Shown here: in pieces, positions 35,006-43,641 of the stretch
How positions within the stretch are numbered: position 1 is the first letter of the stretch
Layout of the letters: each line of letters starts with the position of its first letter
Assembly: GCA_022826755.1 (NCBI GenBank)
Contig: JAJDUG010000067.1
Location: 1-64,000, forward strand
Origin: Acidobacteriota bacterium
GTDB lineage: Bacteria > Acidobacteriota > Terriglobia > Versatilivoradales > Versatilivoraceae
Direction of reading: 5' to 3'
DNA length: 64,000 nucleotides
Program-made: the position numbers and the translations under genes
Notes under the pieces: generated by a model
What the model saw: the letters and a program-made list of their open reading frames with translations, nothing else
The model's database searches: none
Told to the model about the DNA's origin: nothing

Positions 35006-36122
35006 ATGGTAGCGGAGGAATTGACCCGAAACTTTCAGGCGCTGGAGAAACGGGTTCGCGATATACGGAGCTATCTTTGACGCCGGCAGCAAGCGCAAGG
35101 AACTCGACCGGTTGGAAAAGGATATCGCCGATCCGGCCTTTTGGACGGATCAGGCCCAGTCGCAGAAAACCCTGCAGCGACGCAAGCAACTGGAAGCCGA
35201 CCTGGCTCTGGACAGCGGACTGAGTCGGGCGGTTGAAGACCTGGAGGCCTATTTCGACCTGGGAGCCGAAGGCGAGGACGTCGACGCCGACATCCGACAG
35301 GAGATGTCCCGGCTGGAAACTCGGGTGGGGGATGCCGAGACCCGGACGCTCCTCAGCGGTGAGAACGCCCAGGCCAATGCCTTCCTGACGGTCCACCCCG
35401 GAGCCGGCGGCACCGAGTCCCAGGACTGGGCCGAAATGCTGTTGCGCATGTACCTGCGCTGGGCTGAACAGCAGGACTTCAGACACGAGCTGATGGACAG
35501 TCAGGCCGGCGAGGAGGCCGGGATCAAGTCGGCCACCATTGCCGTCAAGGGTCCCAACGCCTATGGACTCCTGATGTCCGAGGTGGGAGTGCACCGCCTG
35601 GTCCGCATCTCTCCCTTCGACGCCAACAAGCGCCGGCACACCTCTTTCTCTTCCGTGTTCGTCTCTCCCGAAATCGACGACGCCGTCGAGGTGGTCATCG
35701 AGGAAAAGGACCTGCGGATCGACACCTACCGCTCCACCGGCGCCGGGGGGCAACACGTCAACACCACCGATTCGGCCGTGCGCATCACTCACCTGCCCAC
35801 CGGGATTGTGGTGCAGTGCCAAAACGAGCGTTCCCAGCACAAGAATCGGTCGGTGGCCATGAAGATCCTGCGTTCCCGTCTCTACGAGGCTGAACTGGAG
35901 AAGAAGCGGGCCCAGAGCCGCGCCATCGAAGACAGCAAGCTGGATATCGCCTGGGGCAGCCAGATCCGCTCCTATGTGCTCCACCCCTATCGCCTGGTCA
36001 AGGACCACCGCACCAAGCAGGAAGTGGGCGATGCCGACCGGGTCCTCGACGGCGACATCAATCCGTTCATCAAGAGCTACCTGGTCTGGGCCCGCAGCCC
36101 GACTCCCGCCTCGGCGCCATAG
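35006..36122 (+). CDS. prfB: Peptide chain release factor 2 (programmed +1 frameshift)
   Basis: RF2 ends translation at UGA and UAA. The first frame (35006-35077) encodes MVAEELTRNFQALEKRVRDI and ends at CTT TGA. The ribosome slips one base, and reading continues from GAC at 35079 to the stop at 36122, giving about 371 residues. The GGQ motif is in STGAGGQHVNTTDSAVRI, and the SPF tripeptide that reads the stop codon lies in VRISPFDANKRRH. Length is normal. The stop TAG is formed with the first two bases of the adjoining MITE. Confidence 0.95.
35065..35081 (+). promoter_or_regulatory. RF2 autoregulatory +1 frameshift site
   Basis: The sequence ACGGAGCTATCTTTGAC contains the slippery CTT, the in-frame TGA at 35078-35080 and the following C, which makes a weak stop context. 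A Shine-Dalgarno-like GGAG lies just upstream (35067-35070), at the spacing known to promote slippage. In bacteria this lets low RF2 raise its own synthesis. Confidence 0.9.
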
Positions 36123-36364
36123 CCCGCATTTCTCACCAGGACGCACCTGTATTTTTAGAGACTGTGTATTTTCAAACCGTTATGGGTCCTTTTGGGGATG
36201 GCAAGCAAATCAGACGGTGCTGGGCATGCCCTGGCTGGTCTTTTTTCCTCCAGCGCGCACATGCTCCCTCGACCGTAGAAACCGCTACGCTCTTCGGTCG
36301 CGAGCACGCCCTGGAGAAAAAAATCCTGCGCCATGATCATGCCCCCTGGTGAGAAATGCGGGCT
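36121..36364 (-). mobile_element. 244-bp MITE-like element, copy 3
   Basis: It has the same length as copy 1 and is inverted relative to it, with 20-bp perfect inverted ends (AGCCCGCATTTCTCACCAGG). The six bases CGCCAT occur directly on both sides (36115-36120 and 36365-36370), which looks like a target duplication. It starts inside the prfB stop codon and ends 105 bases before the recG start. The hairpin core is conserved. Confidence 0.78.
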
Positions 36365-36469
36365 CGCCATCGGTCTGCCAAGCCGGCCCTCTCCACGGGG
36401 TGGCCGTCCGGAGACCGAGGCCTGACGGCTCTTCCCGGCGGCGCAACGTTCTCGCCGGCCGACTGCCAC

Positions 36470-38587
36470 ATGCTGGAACTTCAGACTCCGGTGCAATTCG
36501 TCAAGGGGGTGGGGCCCGGGAGAGCCCGCGACCTTGCCGCCAAGAACATCCACACCGTCGAAGACCTGCTTTACACCCTTCCCTACCGCTACGAGGATCG
36601 CACCCGCTTTTGCCCGGTAAGGGAGTTGCGGCCGGGAGAAAAGACCTCCGTTCTGGTGGAGGTGATGTCCACCGGCTTGACGGTCACGCGCAAGAGCCGT
36701 CTCAAGATCTTCGATTTGTCCGCCCGCGACAAGACCGGCGGGGTCCGCTGCAAGTGGTTCCACTCCGAATACCTGCATCGGCGCAAGATCTTCCGTCGGG
36801 GGCAGCAGGTCATCCTCTACGGAAAATTCGAGCCTGCCCCCTATGGCGCGGGCAGCCTGCAGGTCATCAATCCCGAGTTCGAAATCCTGGATGTGGATGC
36901 TGAGGTCTCCAGCCAGGACTCGATCGAAATGGGTCGCATCGTTCCGGTCTACGAGGCCGCCAGAGGCTTGGGGACCCGCACTCTGCGGCGCTTGATCCAC
37001 ACCGTCCTTTCGGAACTTTCCGACGTCCCGGAGACTCTGCCACCGGCGATTCTGGAGCGCCACGACCTCATGGACCGCCGGGCGGCCCTGCAGGAATCTC
37101 ACTTTCCCTCGGCGGAAACCTGCCGGGAGGATCTGGCGGCCCGGCGCACTTCCGCTCTGCGGAGGCTGATCTTCGAGGAGCTGTTTCTTCTGGAAGTGGG
37201 CATCCGCTGGAAACGCCGCCTGGCCCGAAATGTTCGCGGGATGCCCTTCCGCATCGATCCCGGCCTCCTGCGGGCAGCCGGCGATTTTCTGCCCTTCCGG
37301 CCGACCCGGGCACAGGAAAGGGTGCTCAACGAGATGTCCGAGGACATGCGCCGACCCAATCCCATGAATCGCCTCTTGCAGGGAGATGTCGGATGCGGCA
37401 AGACCGTCGTTGCCCTGCAGGCCGGCGCGATCGCCATCGAGAATGGAGCCCAGGCAGCCTTCATGGCGCCCACCGAGATCCTGGCGGAGCAGCACCACCA
37501 CTACGCCAGGCGCCTGTTCGACCAGAGCGGCTACCGCGTCGGACTGCTGACCAGCGGGCTGAAAAAGGCGGCGCGGAGGGACCTTCTGGAGGAGTTGTCC
37601 CAGGGAAGACTCCAGCTCCTGATTGGCACCCATGCCCTGCTGGAACCGGACGTCGCCTTCCGCAAGCTGGGGCTGGTCATCATTGATGAACAGCACCGAT
37701 TCGGGGTGCGGCAACGCTTCAACCTCATGAAGAAGGGCGCCCATCCCCATACCCTGGTGATGACTGCCACGCCCATTCCGCGGACGCTCTCCATGACGCT
37801 CTACGGCGATCTGGACGTTTCCGTCATCGACGAGATGCCTCCCAATCGGAGGTCCGTCAAGACCCACCTGCTGGACGAGCTCAAACGGTCTCGCGCCTAC
37901 CGGTTCATTGCCGACCAGGTCAGGCAAGGCAGACAGATATACGTGCTCTGCCCCCTGATCGAGGAATCGGAAAAGCTGGACCTGCGGCCTGCGCGGAAGA
38001 TCTTCGAGCACCTGCAAGGGCAGGTCTTCCCCGACTTTCGGGTCGAGCTGCTCCACGGCCGGCTCAAGAACATCGAAAAAGACGCCATCATGAAGCGATT
38101 CGCGGCCGGCCATACCGATATCCTGGTTTCGACAACCGTGATCGAGGTGGGGATGGACGTGGCCAACGCCACCGTGATGCTGATCGAGCATGCCGAGCGC
38201 TTCGGTCTGGCGCAGTTGCACCAGCTCCGCGGCCGGGTCGGGCGGGGTCCGGAGCCGTCCTACTGCCTGTTGATGCAGGGTGCCGGGACCATCGGCCCGG
38301 AAGCGTTCCAAAGGCTGAACTGCCTGCGGGAAACCACCGACGGGTTTGTCATTGCAGAGAAGGATCTGGAGATCCGGGGCCCGGGGGAGTTTTTCGGCAC
38401 CCGACAGTCCGGTCTGCCCACCCTGCGGGTGGCTGACCTCTTGCGCGACCGCCGCATACTGGAGACCGCCCGGAGGGAAGCTGCAACCCTGGTGGACAAC
38501 TTCGAATCGCAGGAATCTCTGGTCCAATGGGCGGCCGGTCTGAGCTCAGGTTGGCAAGCTCGCTACGGTCTGGTGGGGGTGGGGTAG
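36470..38587 (+). CDS. recG: ATP-dependent DNA helicase RecG
   Basis: RecG remodels stalled replication forks and branched DNA. The N-terminal wedge/OB domain includes VQFVKGVGPGRARDLAAKNI. The helicase core has Walker A LLQGDVGCGKTVVAL, motif II as DEQH (IIDEQHRFGVRQR), motif III MTATPIPRT, and motif VI QLRGRVGRG. The C-terminal EKDLEIRGPGEFFGTRQSG is diagnostic. The ATG at 36470 gives 705 residues, a normal length; the open frame upstream runs into the MITE and is not used. Confidence 0.95.
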   Translation: MLELQTPVQFVKGVGPGRARDLAAKNIHTVEDLLYTLPYRYEDRTRFCPVRELRPGEKTSVLVEVMSTGLTVTRKSRLKIFDLSARDKTGGVRCKWFHSEYLHRRKIFRRGQQVILYGKFEPAPYGAGSLQVINPEFEILDVDAEVSSQDSIEMGRIVPVYEAARGLGTRTLRRLIHTVLSELSDVPETLPPAILERHDLMDRRAALQESHFPSAETCREDLAARRTSALRRLIFEELFLLEVGIRWKRRLARNVRGMPFRIDPGLLRAAGDFLPFRPTRAQERVLNEMSEDMRRPNPMNRLLQGDVGCGKTVVALQAGAIAIENGAQAAFMAPTEILAEQHHHYARRLFDQSGYRVGLLTSGLKKAARRDLLEELSQGRLQLLIGTHALLEPDVAFRKLGLVIIDEQHRFGVRQRFNLMKKGAHPHTLVMTATPIPRTLSMTLYGDLDVSVIDEMPPNRRSVKTHLLDELKRSRAYRFIADQVRQGRQIYVLCPLIEESEKLDLRPARKIFEHLQGQVFPDFRVELLHGRLKNIEKDAIMKRFAAGHTDILVSTTVIEVGMDVANATVMLIEHAERFGLAQLHQLRGRVGRGPEPSYCLLMQGAGTIGPEAFQRLNCLRETTDGFVIAEKDLEIRGPGEFFGTRQSGLPTLRVADLLRDRRILETARREAATLVDNFESQESLVQWAAGLSSGWQARYGLVGVG

Positions 38588-38669
38588 AATCCATCCCCGG
38601 CCGGGACTGCGAGCCGGTCTCCCCGGACCGGCCGAGAACCGCCCCCTTTCGCAGAGGAGCCTGGCTGTC

Positions 38670-39233
38670 ATGGTTCGCGTCATCGCCGGAAAATTCAAGC
38701 ATCAGCGCCTGACCACCCTGAAGGGACTGGAAACCCGGCCGAGTTCGGACCGTCTGAAGGAGGCCCTGTTCAACCTGCTCCGGGAGGAAGTGGAAGAGTC
38801 CTTCTTCCTGGATTGCTTTTCCGGCAGCGGCAGCGTCGGCATCGAAGCCCTGAGCCGAGGAGCCCGGGGAGTCACTCTGATCGAGTGCGCGCCACGGGCG
38901 GTGCAGGTGATTCAGCGCAACCTGAGGTCCCTCTCCCCTGACCCGTCCGACCGGGTCGCGCTGATGACCCAGCCGACCCGGGTCTCACTGCGAATCATTC
39001 AGCGCTGGAAGCTCAAGTTTGATATAGTCTTCGTCGATCCGCCCTACAACGCCGTGCAACACTATCCCCGGACCCTGGAACAGATTCATCGCTGCCGAAT
39101 TCTCGCTCCCCAAGCCTGTGTCATCCTCGAGCACTCCAAGAGGTTGACCCTGTCCCCCCGATACCATGATTTGAGCCGAGTGCGCGAGATTCGGCACGGG
39201 GACAGTCAACTCAGCCTCTATCGTGGGGCTTGA
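38670..39233 (+). CDS. rsmD: 16S rRNA (guanine(966)-N2)-methyltransferase
   Basis: The 187-residue SAM-dependent enzyme starts VRVIAGKFKHQRL. It has the SAM-binding LDCFSGSGSVGIEALSRGA and the catalytic motif FVDPPY. RsmD methylates G966 of 16S rRNA. It follows recG by 82 bases and precedes coaD, an order seen in many bacteria. Confidence 0.92.
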   Translation: MVRVIAGKFKHQRLTTLKGLETRPSSDRLKEALFNLLREEVEESFFLDCFSGSGSVGIEALSRGARGVTLIECAPRAVQVIQRNLRSLSPDPSDRVALMTQPTRVSLRIIQRWKLKFDIVFVDPPYNAVQHYPRTLEQIHRCRILAPQACVILEHSKRLTLSPRYHDLSRVREIRHGDSQLSLYRGA

Positions 39234-39359
39234 ATCGACCTGGCGACCGGTCGCACGCCGGCCTGAGACAGCCAGGGGGCCCGGCAGCCCGCCTGACCCG
39301 GGGTTTCCGTCCGTTGCCATGAAAAGACGCCAAAGAGATCATCGAGCTGGAGGCCGTCC

Positions 39360-39884
39360 ATGAAAAAGATCGCCCTGTATCCCGGATCCTTCGATCCTCT
39401 CACCAATGGGCATCTCGACATCATCCACCGGGCCTCCCGCCTGTTCGACGAAGTCATTGTGGCCATCCTGATCAACAGCGAAAAGTCGCCGCTGTTCTCG
39501 GCCGATGAGCGGTCGACCATGATCCGGACCTCCCTGGGAAGCGACTACCCCAATGTGCGCGTGGACACCTTCGACGGCCTGCTGGTCGACTACGCCCTGC
39601 AGCGGCAGGCCCGGGTCATCGTCCGAGGTATTCGCGCGGTATCCGACTACGAGTACGAACTGCAGATGGCCCTGATGAATCGGCGACTGGAGCCTCAGAT
39701 CGAAACGGTCTTCATGATGCCGTCCGAGGCCTACAGCTACCTGAGCTCTCGACTGGTACGGGAAGTCTGCCAATTCGGGGGAGCGGTCTCCGGACTGGTT
39801 CCCCGCAACGTCGAGGACCGGCTGCTGAAGAAGATTGCTTCAATGGGCCGGGAAGGACAGACCGCCGCCAATCCCGACTCATGA
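39360..39884 (+). CDS. coaD: Pantetheine-phosphate adenylyltransferase
   Basis: CoaD makes dephospho-CoA from 4'-phosphopantetheine and ATP, the fourth step of coenzyme A synthesis. The nucleotidyltransferase signature YPGSFDPLTNGHLDII (HxGH type) and RGIRAVSDYEYELQMALMNR and SSRLVREV are complete. The 174 residues are slightly longer than usual at the C terminus. The stop overlaps the aminotransferase start (ATGA). Confidence 0.95.
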   Translation: MKKIALYPGSFDPLTNGHLDIIHRASRLFDEVIVAILINSEKSPLFSADERSTMIRTSLGSDYPNVRVDTFDGLLVDYALQRQARVIVRGIRAVSDYEYELQMALMNRRLEPQIETVFMMPSEAYSYLSSRLVREVCQFGGAVSGLVPRNVEDRLLKKIASMGREGQTAANPDS

Positions 39885-41059
39885 GACTCTCACAGCGCGT
39901 CGGACGCATTTCGATGAGCTCGACGGCGGCCGTTTTCGCGGCCGCGGCTCGACTCAAGGCTCAAGGCGTGGACGTGGTGGACCTGAGCGCCGGCGAGCCC
40001 GACTTCCCCACCCCGGGCCATGTCAAGCGGGCCGCCTTCGAGGCCATCCAGGGCGACTTCACCCGCTACACGCCCACCGACGGCATTCCCGAACTGAAAG
40101 AAGCCATCGTGAGGCGGCACGCCCGCGACTTTCAATCCGATTATTCCACCCGGGAAGCCCTGGTCACCGTCGGGGGAAAGCACGCCATCTTCAATCTGAC
40201 AAGCGCCTTGCTTCAGCCCGGCGACGAGGTGGTGATCCCTGTCCCCTTCTGGGTCACCTTCAAGGAGGCGGTCCACTACGCCGGCGCCGCCTGCCGATTC
40301 GTTCCGACCTCGGAATCCGAAAAGTTCCGCGTCACCGCGGCTCAGATCGAGGCCGCGGTCTCTCCTCGAACCCGACTGATCCTGTTGAATTCACCCAACA
40401 ACCCCAGCGGGGCAACCATCCGGGAAGGGGAGATGCGGGACATCGCGGAACTGGCACGCCGGCGGGACATCCTGGTCCTGACCGATGAGTGTTACTGCCA
40501 CTTCAACTATGAGGGTTCGATACCCTTTTCGCTGGCCTCGCTCGGGAAAGACTATCGGGACCACGTCGCCGTGGTGGGGTCGGTATCCAAGACCTACGCC
40601 ATGACGGGTTGGAGGGTGGGATTCTGCCTGGGACCCGAACCTCTGATCCGGGCCATGCTCAAGATTCAGAGCCACTGCACCTCCAACGCCAACTCCATCG
40701 CCCAGAAAGCGGCGGTGGCGGCCCTCAGCGGGCCCCAGGACTCCATTCAGGACATGCTGAGGGAGTATGCGCGCCGGCGGAGCTTCATGGTCGAGGCGCT
40801 CAACGCCATCGAGGGAGTCTCCTGCACTTGGCCCGACGGAGCCTTTTACGTCTATCCCAACCTGCGGGGCCTCCTTGACGCCCGCCGCGTGGAGAGCCCG
40901 GCCGACCTGGCGCTGCAACTCCTGCATGAGGCCAGGGTGGCCGTAGTGCCTGGGGAAGGCTTCGGCACCCGGGACCACATTCGCATTTCCTACGCTACTT
41001 CCATGGATCAACTGAAAAAGGGCGCCGACCGCCTGGCGCGTTTCCTCGGGAAGGGGTAG
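39881..41059 (+). CDS. Aspartate aminotransferase-like class I/II enzyme
   Basis: The 392-residue PLP enzyme reads VVDLSAGEPDFPTPGHV at the start, NSPNNPSGATI in the middle, and SVSKTYAMTGWRVGF, which contains the lysine that binds PLP, then TSNANSIAQKAAVAAL. It moves the amino group between aspartate (or a similar amino acid) and 2-oxoglutarate. It is coupled to coaD by a four-base overlap. It is the last core gene before the accessory island. Confidence 0.92.
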   Translation: MRLSQRVGRISMSSTAAVFAAAARLKAQGVDVVDLSAGEPDFPTPGHVKRAAFEAIQGDFTRYTPTDGIPELKEAIVRRHARDFQSDYSTREALVTVGGKHAIFNLTSALLQPGDEVVIPVPFWVTFKEAVHYAGAACRFVPTSESEKFRVTAAQIEAAVSPRTRLILLNSPNNPSGATIREGEMRDIAELARRRDILVLTDECYCHFNYEGSIPFSLASLGKDYRDHVAVVGSVSKTYAMTGWRVGFCLGPEPLIRAMLKIQSHCTSNANSIAQKAAVAALSGPQDSIQDMLREYARRRSFMVEALNAIEGVSCTWPDGAFYVYPNLRGLLDARRVESPADLALQLLHEARVAVVPGEGFGTRDHIRISYATSMDQLKKGADRLARFLGKG

Positions 41060-41092
41060 CGCGGCTATGCCTCAGGCCAACAGGCAATGGAT

Positions 41093-41150
41093 GGAAGAAG
41101 AGTTATCCACGAAGGGAAACGGCGAACCACGAATGGACACGAATAGACTG
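41093..41150. repeat. cacgaa-type dispersed repeat, short copy 3
   Basis: The stretch has the words AGAGTTATCCACGAAGGG and GGCGAACCACGAATGGACAC, which match the end blocks of the repeats at 297-437 and 18666-18813 with the middle missing. It lies 34 bases after the aminotransferase. The rest of the gap to 41503 is AT-rich and holds no gene that I can see, apart from the 26-bp repeat at 41248. Confidence 0.55.
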
Positions 41151-41247
41151 ACAAATGAATTGTTTATGGCCGATTGTTGCAGGGTGAAGCCCACCGTCGA
41201 TCCGGTAGGGAGTGCTTTCCCCGCCTCGTGAGTTACAGGGTTTATTT

Positions 41248-41273
41248 ACATCGATGCACAGGATGCACAGGAT
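41248..41273 (+). repeat. 26-bp inverted repeat at the left edge of the island
   Basis: The 26 bases starting ACATCGATGCACAGG include a direct repeat of GATGCACAG. Their exact reverse complement lies at 59766-59791, just beyond the other end of the restriction-modification operon. The two copies enclose all accessory genes of the window, starting with the integrase 231 bases inside. Whether they are part of an attachment process or members of a common repeat family cannot be told. Confidence 0.6.
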
Positions 41274-41503
41274 TTTTCAGGAAACGGCTAGCTCATTATC
41301 CTGCGCATCTGCAAATCCGCGTGCGATCATTGCCGGAGCCGGCTTCCGTTCAGTAACCGCCTTACCAATTCCAGTAACGTTTACTCTCGTCCGTTCCAGT
41401 CCATAAATGTATATTACTTCAGTATCTTAGACGATTTCCGCAGACCCTCGGCTGGCCCGAAACATCCCTTACAATCCACTGCCATCCCCCATGTAATTAG
41501 GGG

Positions 41504-42724
41504 ATGATTCATGTAACCAGCACCACCCGCCTGCTACGTAAGACGAAACCCAAGGGCCGCCATCCCCAAAAGACCCTCTCACCTGCCTTCGTCCGCTCCG
41601 CTCCGCCCGGAAGACACGCCGATGGGAACGGATCGTACCTCTTCGTCCAGCCCAGCGGAACCCGCAGCCGGATTCAACGCCTCCTCGTCCGAGGCCGCCG
41701 CCGTGAGCTCGGACCTGGCAGCGTTGCCCTCGTTCCCCTGGGCGACGCCCGGGAAAAGGCGCTCGCCAACCGCGGGCTCGCCCGCCAGGGCGGGGACCCG
41801 CTTGCCGAGAAGCGTCGTGCCGAGGCCATCCCCACCTTCGCCGAAGCCGCCCTGCGTGTGCTGGAGCAGAAGCGGGACGGATGGCGTAATCCGAATCACT
41901 CCCGAGAGTGGCTGTCGAGCCTGAGCCGTTTCGCCTTTCCGCGCATCGGCAAGGTCCCGGTCTCCGAGGTCACCAGCGCCGACGTGCTTGAGATCCTCAC
42001 GCCCCTCTGGCACCGGAAGGTAGCCACGGCCAAGCGGGTTCGCCAGCGCCTGCGGGCCGTCCTGGAATGGTCCGTAGCGATGGAGTACCGCATCGACAAC
42101 CCATGTGACCGGATCGGTCCGGTGCTGGGTCCCCAGCAGGACGTAACCGAGCACATGCAGGCCTTGCCCCATCGGGAGGCGGCTGCGGTGATCCGGACGG
42201 TGCGGGAATCGAGGGCATTGCCGGCCGCCAGGTTGGCCCTTGAGTTCCTGGTGCTGACCGCCGCCAGATGGAGCGAGGTGCGCTGGGCCGAGTGGGCGGA
42301 GATCGATCGTAGCGGGAGGGTATGGACAGTCCCGGCCAGGCGGGCAAAGACCAACCCCCGGCACCGGGTGCCGCTGTGTGGCCGTGCCCTGGAGATTCTC
42401 GATGCAGCGCAGAATCTGGAGGGGGGAGCCGGTCCTCTGGTGTTCACCCATGGGGGCGGGAAGCCTTTCCATGACGGCATGCTGCGCCGCCTGCTGCGCA
42501 GGCTTGGGGTTGCGGCGGTGCCGCACGGGTTCCGCTCGACCTTCCGGGACTGGGCGGGTGAGGATACCGACCACCCCCGGGAGGTGATCGAGGCGGCCCT
42601 GGCGCACGTGGTGCGGAACCGGGTCGAGGCGGCCTATGCCCGGTCGGACCTGTTCGAGCGCCGGCGTCTCCTCATGGACGACTGGGCGCGTTACCTGGCC
42701 CAAGGGTCCTGGGACGATGCCTAA
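41504..42724 (+). CDS. Tyrosine recombinase (phage/P4-type integrase)
   Basis: The 406-residue protein has the N-terminal DUF4102 arm-binding domain (AFVRSAPPGRHADGNGSYLF, LGDAREKALANRGLARQGGDPL), a core-binding domain and the catalytic domain. Catalytic residues are Arg in LTAARWSEVRWAEW, His-x-x-Arg in VPHGFRSTFRDWAG, and the Tyr nucleophile in VEAAYARSDLFERR. It would integrate and excise the element, usually at a tRNA gene, though none is seen nearby. It opens the accessory region. Confidence 0.92.
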   Translation: MIHVTSTTRLLRKTKPKGRHPQKTLSPAFVRSAPPGRHADGNGSYLFVQPSGTRSRIQRLLVRGRRRELGPGSVALVPLGDAREKALANRGLARQGGDPLAEKRRAEAIPTFAEAALRVLEQKRDGWRNPNHSREWLSSLSRFAFPRIGKVPVSEVTSADVLEILTPLWHRKVATAKRVRQRLRAVLEWSVAMEYRIDNPCDRIGPVLGPQQDVTEHMQALPHREAAAVIRTVRESRALPAARLALEFLVLTAARWSEVRWAEWAEIDRSGRVWTVPARRAKTNPRHRVPLCGRALEILDAAQNLEGGAGPLVFTHGGGKPFHDGMLRRLLRRLGVAAVPHGFRSTFRDWAGEDTDHPREVIEAALAHVVRNRVEAAYARSDLFERRRLLMDDWARYLAQGSWDDA

Positions 42725-42845
42725 CCCGAGGAGTGAGGCGGCGGCCAAGGTGAGAGCCAGGCTCGAAGTCCGGCGGCCTTCCAGGCCAGGTTGACGGGAA
42801 TGACTTGGCTCCAAGTCTTCACTTGGGTCTTCTCGTAGGGATCAC

Positions 42846-42958
42846 GGTGGTGGGAGCGACCCCCAGAGGCAGGGGAAAGGGATGAATAAAGGCATGAATA
42901 ACCTGCCCCTGCCCCGTGGCGCATCAGCGGCCAAAAAAGGGGGGGCGCTCCCACCACC
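42846..42958 (+). repeat. 113-bp palindrome-ended element A
   Basis: The ends 42846-42864 (GGTGGTGGGAGCGACCCCC) and 42939-42958 are inverted copies. The interior is GC-rich with two GATGAATAAAGGCATGAATA-like words. It is similar, in inverted orientation, to the element at 44818-44928. Between the integrase end and the second integrase remnant (42725-43249) there is no gene; the rest of this gap is GC-rich palindromic sequence. Confidence 0.6.
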
Positions 42959-43097
42959 GGCATCCCCTCTGGTGCGGCGCGCCGTTACGCCGGGCGGGAG
43001 GGGAACACGCGGGGCGCAGCCTCGCTTCGCCTTGTCGCATCAGACGCGGCAAATCCGTGTTGTCCCGCGTCTGATGCGGCGCTTCGGGAAAATCCCA

Positions 43098-43126
43098 GAC
43101 CACAACGGCGAGGGCTTTGCCCTCTG
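43098..43126 (+). repeat. 29-bp inverted repeat C, left copy
   Basis: Twenty-nine bases beginning GACCACAACGGCGAGGGC occur in perfect inverted form at 44648-44676. The sequence itself contains a hairpin (GAGGGC...GCCCTC). It lies inside the larger inverted arrangement around the gene at 43642-44610. Confidence 0.65.
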
Positions 43127-43249
43127 CGAGGGAAGTGTTGGGGTTGTCAAACGTGCGCACCATCCCGGTGAATAACCTGGTCTCTGTAGAGTATTCACTC
43201 ATACGGCGGCATCTGCTTGACCCCGGAGACGAACATCGCCGATCGTTCC

Positions 43250-43468
43250 ACGGCCGTGCCGCAGGGGTTCCGCCCGACCTTCCGAGACCTGGGCGGTGAG
43301 GAGAAAGACTATCCCGGGGACGTGATTGAGGCAGCGCTGGCGAATGTGATCCGCAACCGGGTCAAGGCGACCTGTGCCCGCTCGGACCTGTTCGAGCGCC
43401 GGCGTGTCCTGATGAACGACTGGGCGCGTTACCTGGCCCACGGGAGGGCGAAGGACTCGAAGGATTGA
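43250..43468 (+). pseudogene. Integrase C-terminal remnant with lost catalytic residues
   Basis: The frame reads VPQGFRPTFRDLGGEEKDYP and later VKATCARSDLFERRRVLMN, matching the last 70 residues of the full integrase at 41504-42724. The catalytic His is Gln (HGFR to QGFR) and the Tyr nucleophile is Cys (AAYARSD to ATCARSD). The rest of the gene is missing. It is a relic of an earlier integration or of a duplicated element end. Confidence 0.8.
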
Positions 43469-43641
43469 TAGCCAAGCGGCCGTTCTTGAATCCTCCATTG
43501 ACATCTCTCTCCCTCGCCTTCCACAGAGGGGAGGGAGAGTGTGTGCGCCAGTCTCCAAGCACGTGACAACACCCGGACTGCCGCCCTCGTCGACACGCTG
43601 AAAGCCTACAGCCCGCCTGAACCTGCCGGCATGGCGACGCC

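Noticed and set aside
36155-38527. A 790-codon open frame antisense to recG
   Set aside because: It mirrors a certain recG gene with GC-rich third positions, and its start lies in the MITE. It is a shadow frame.
41060-41503. tRNA gene as integration site of the island
   Set aside because: No cloverleaf or CCA-ending acceptor stem could be found in this gap or in 59174-59838.
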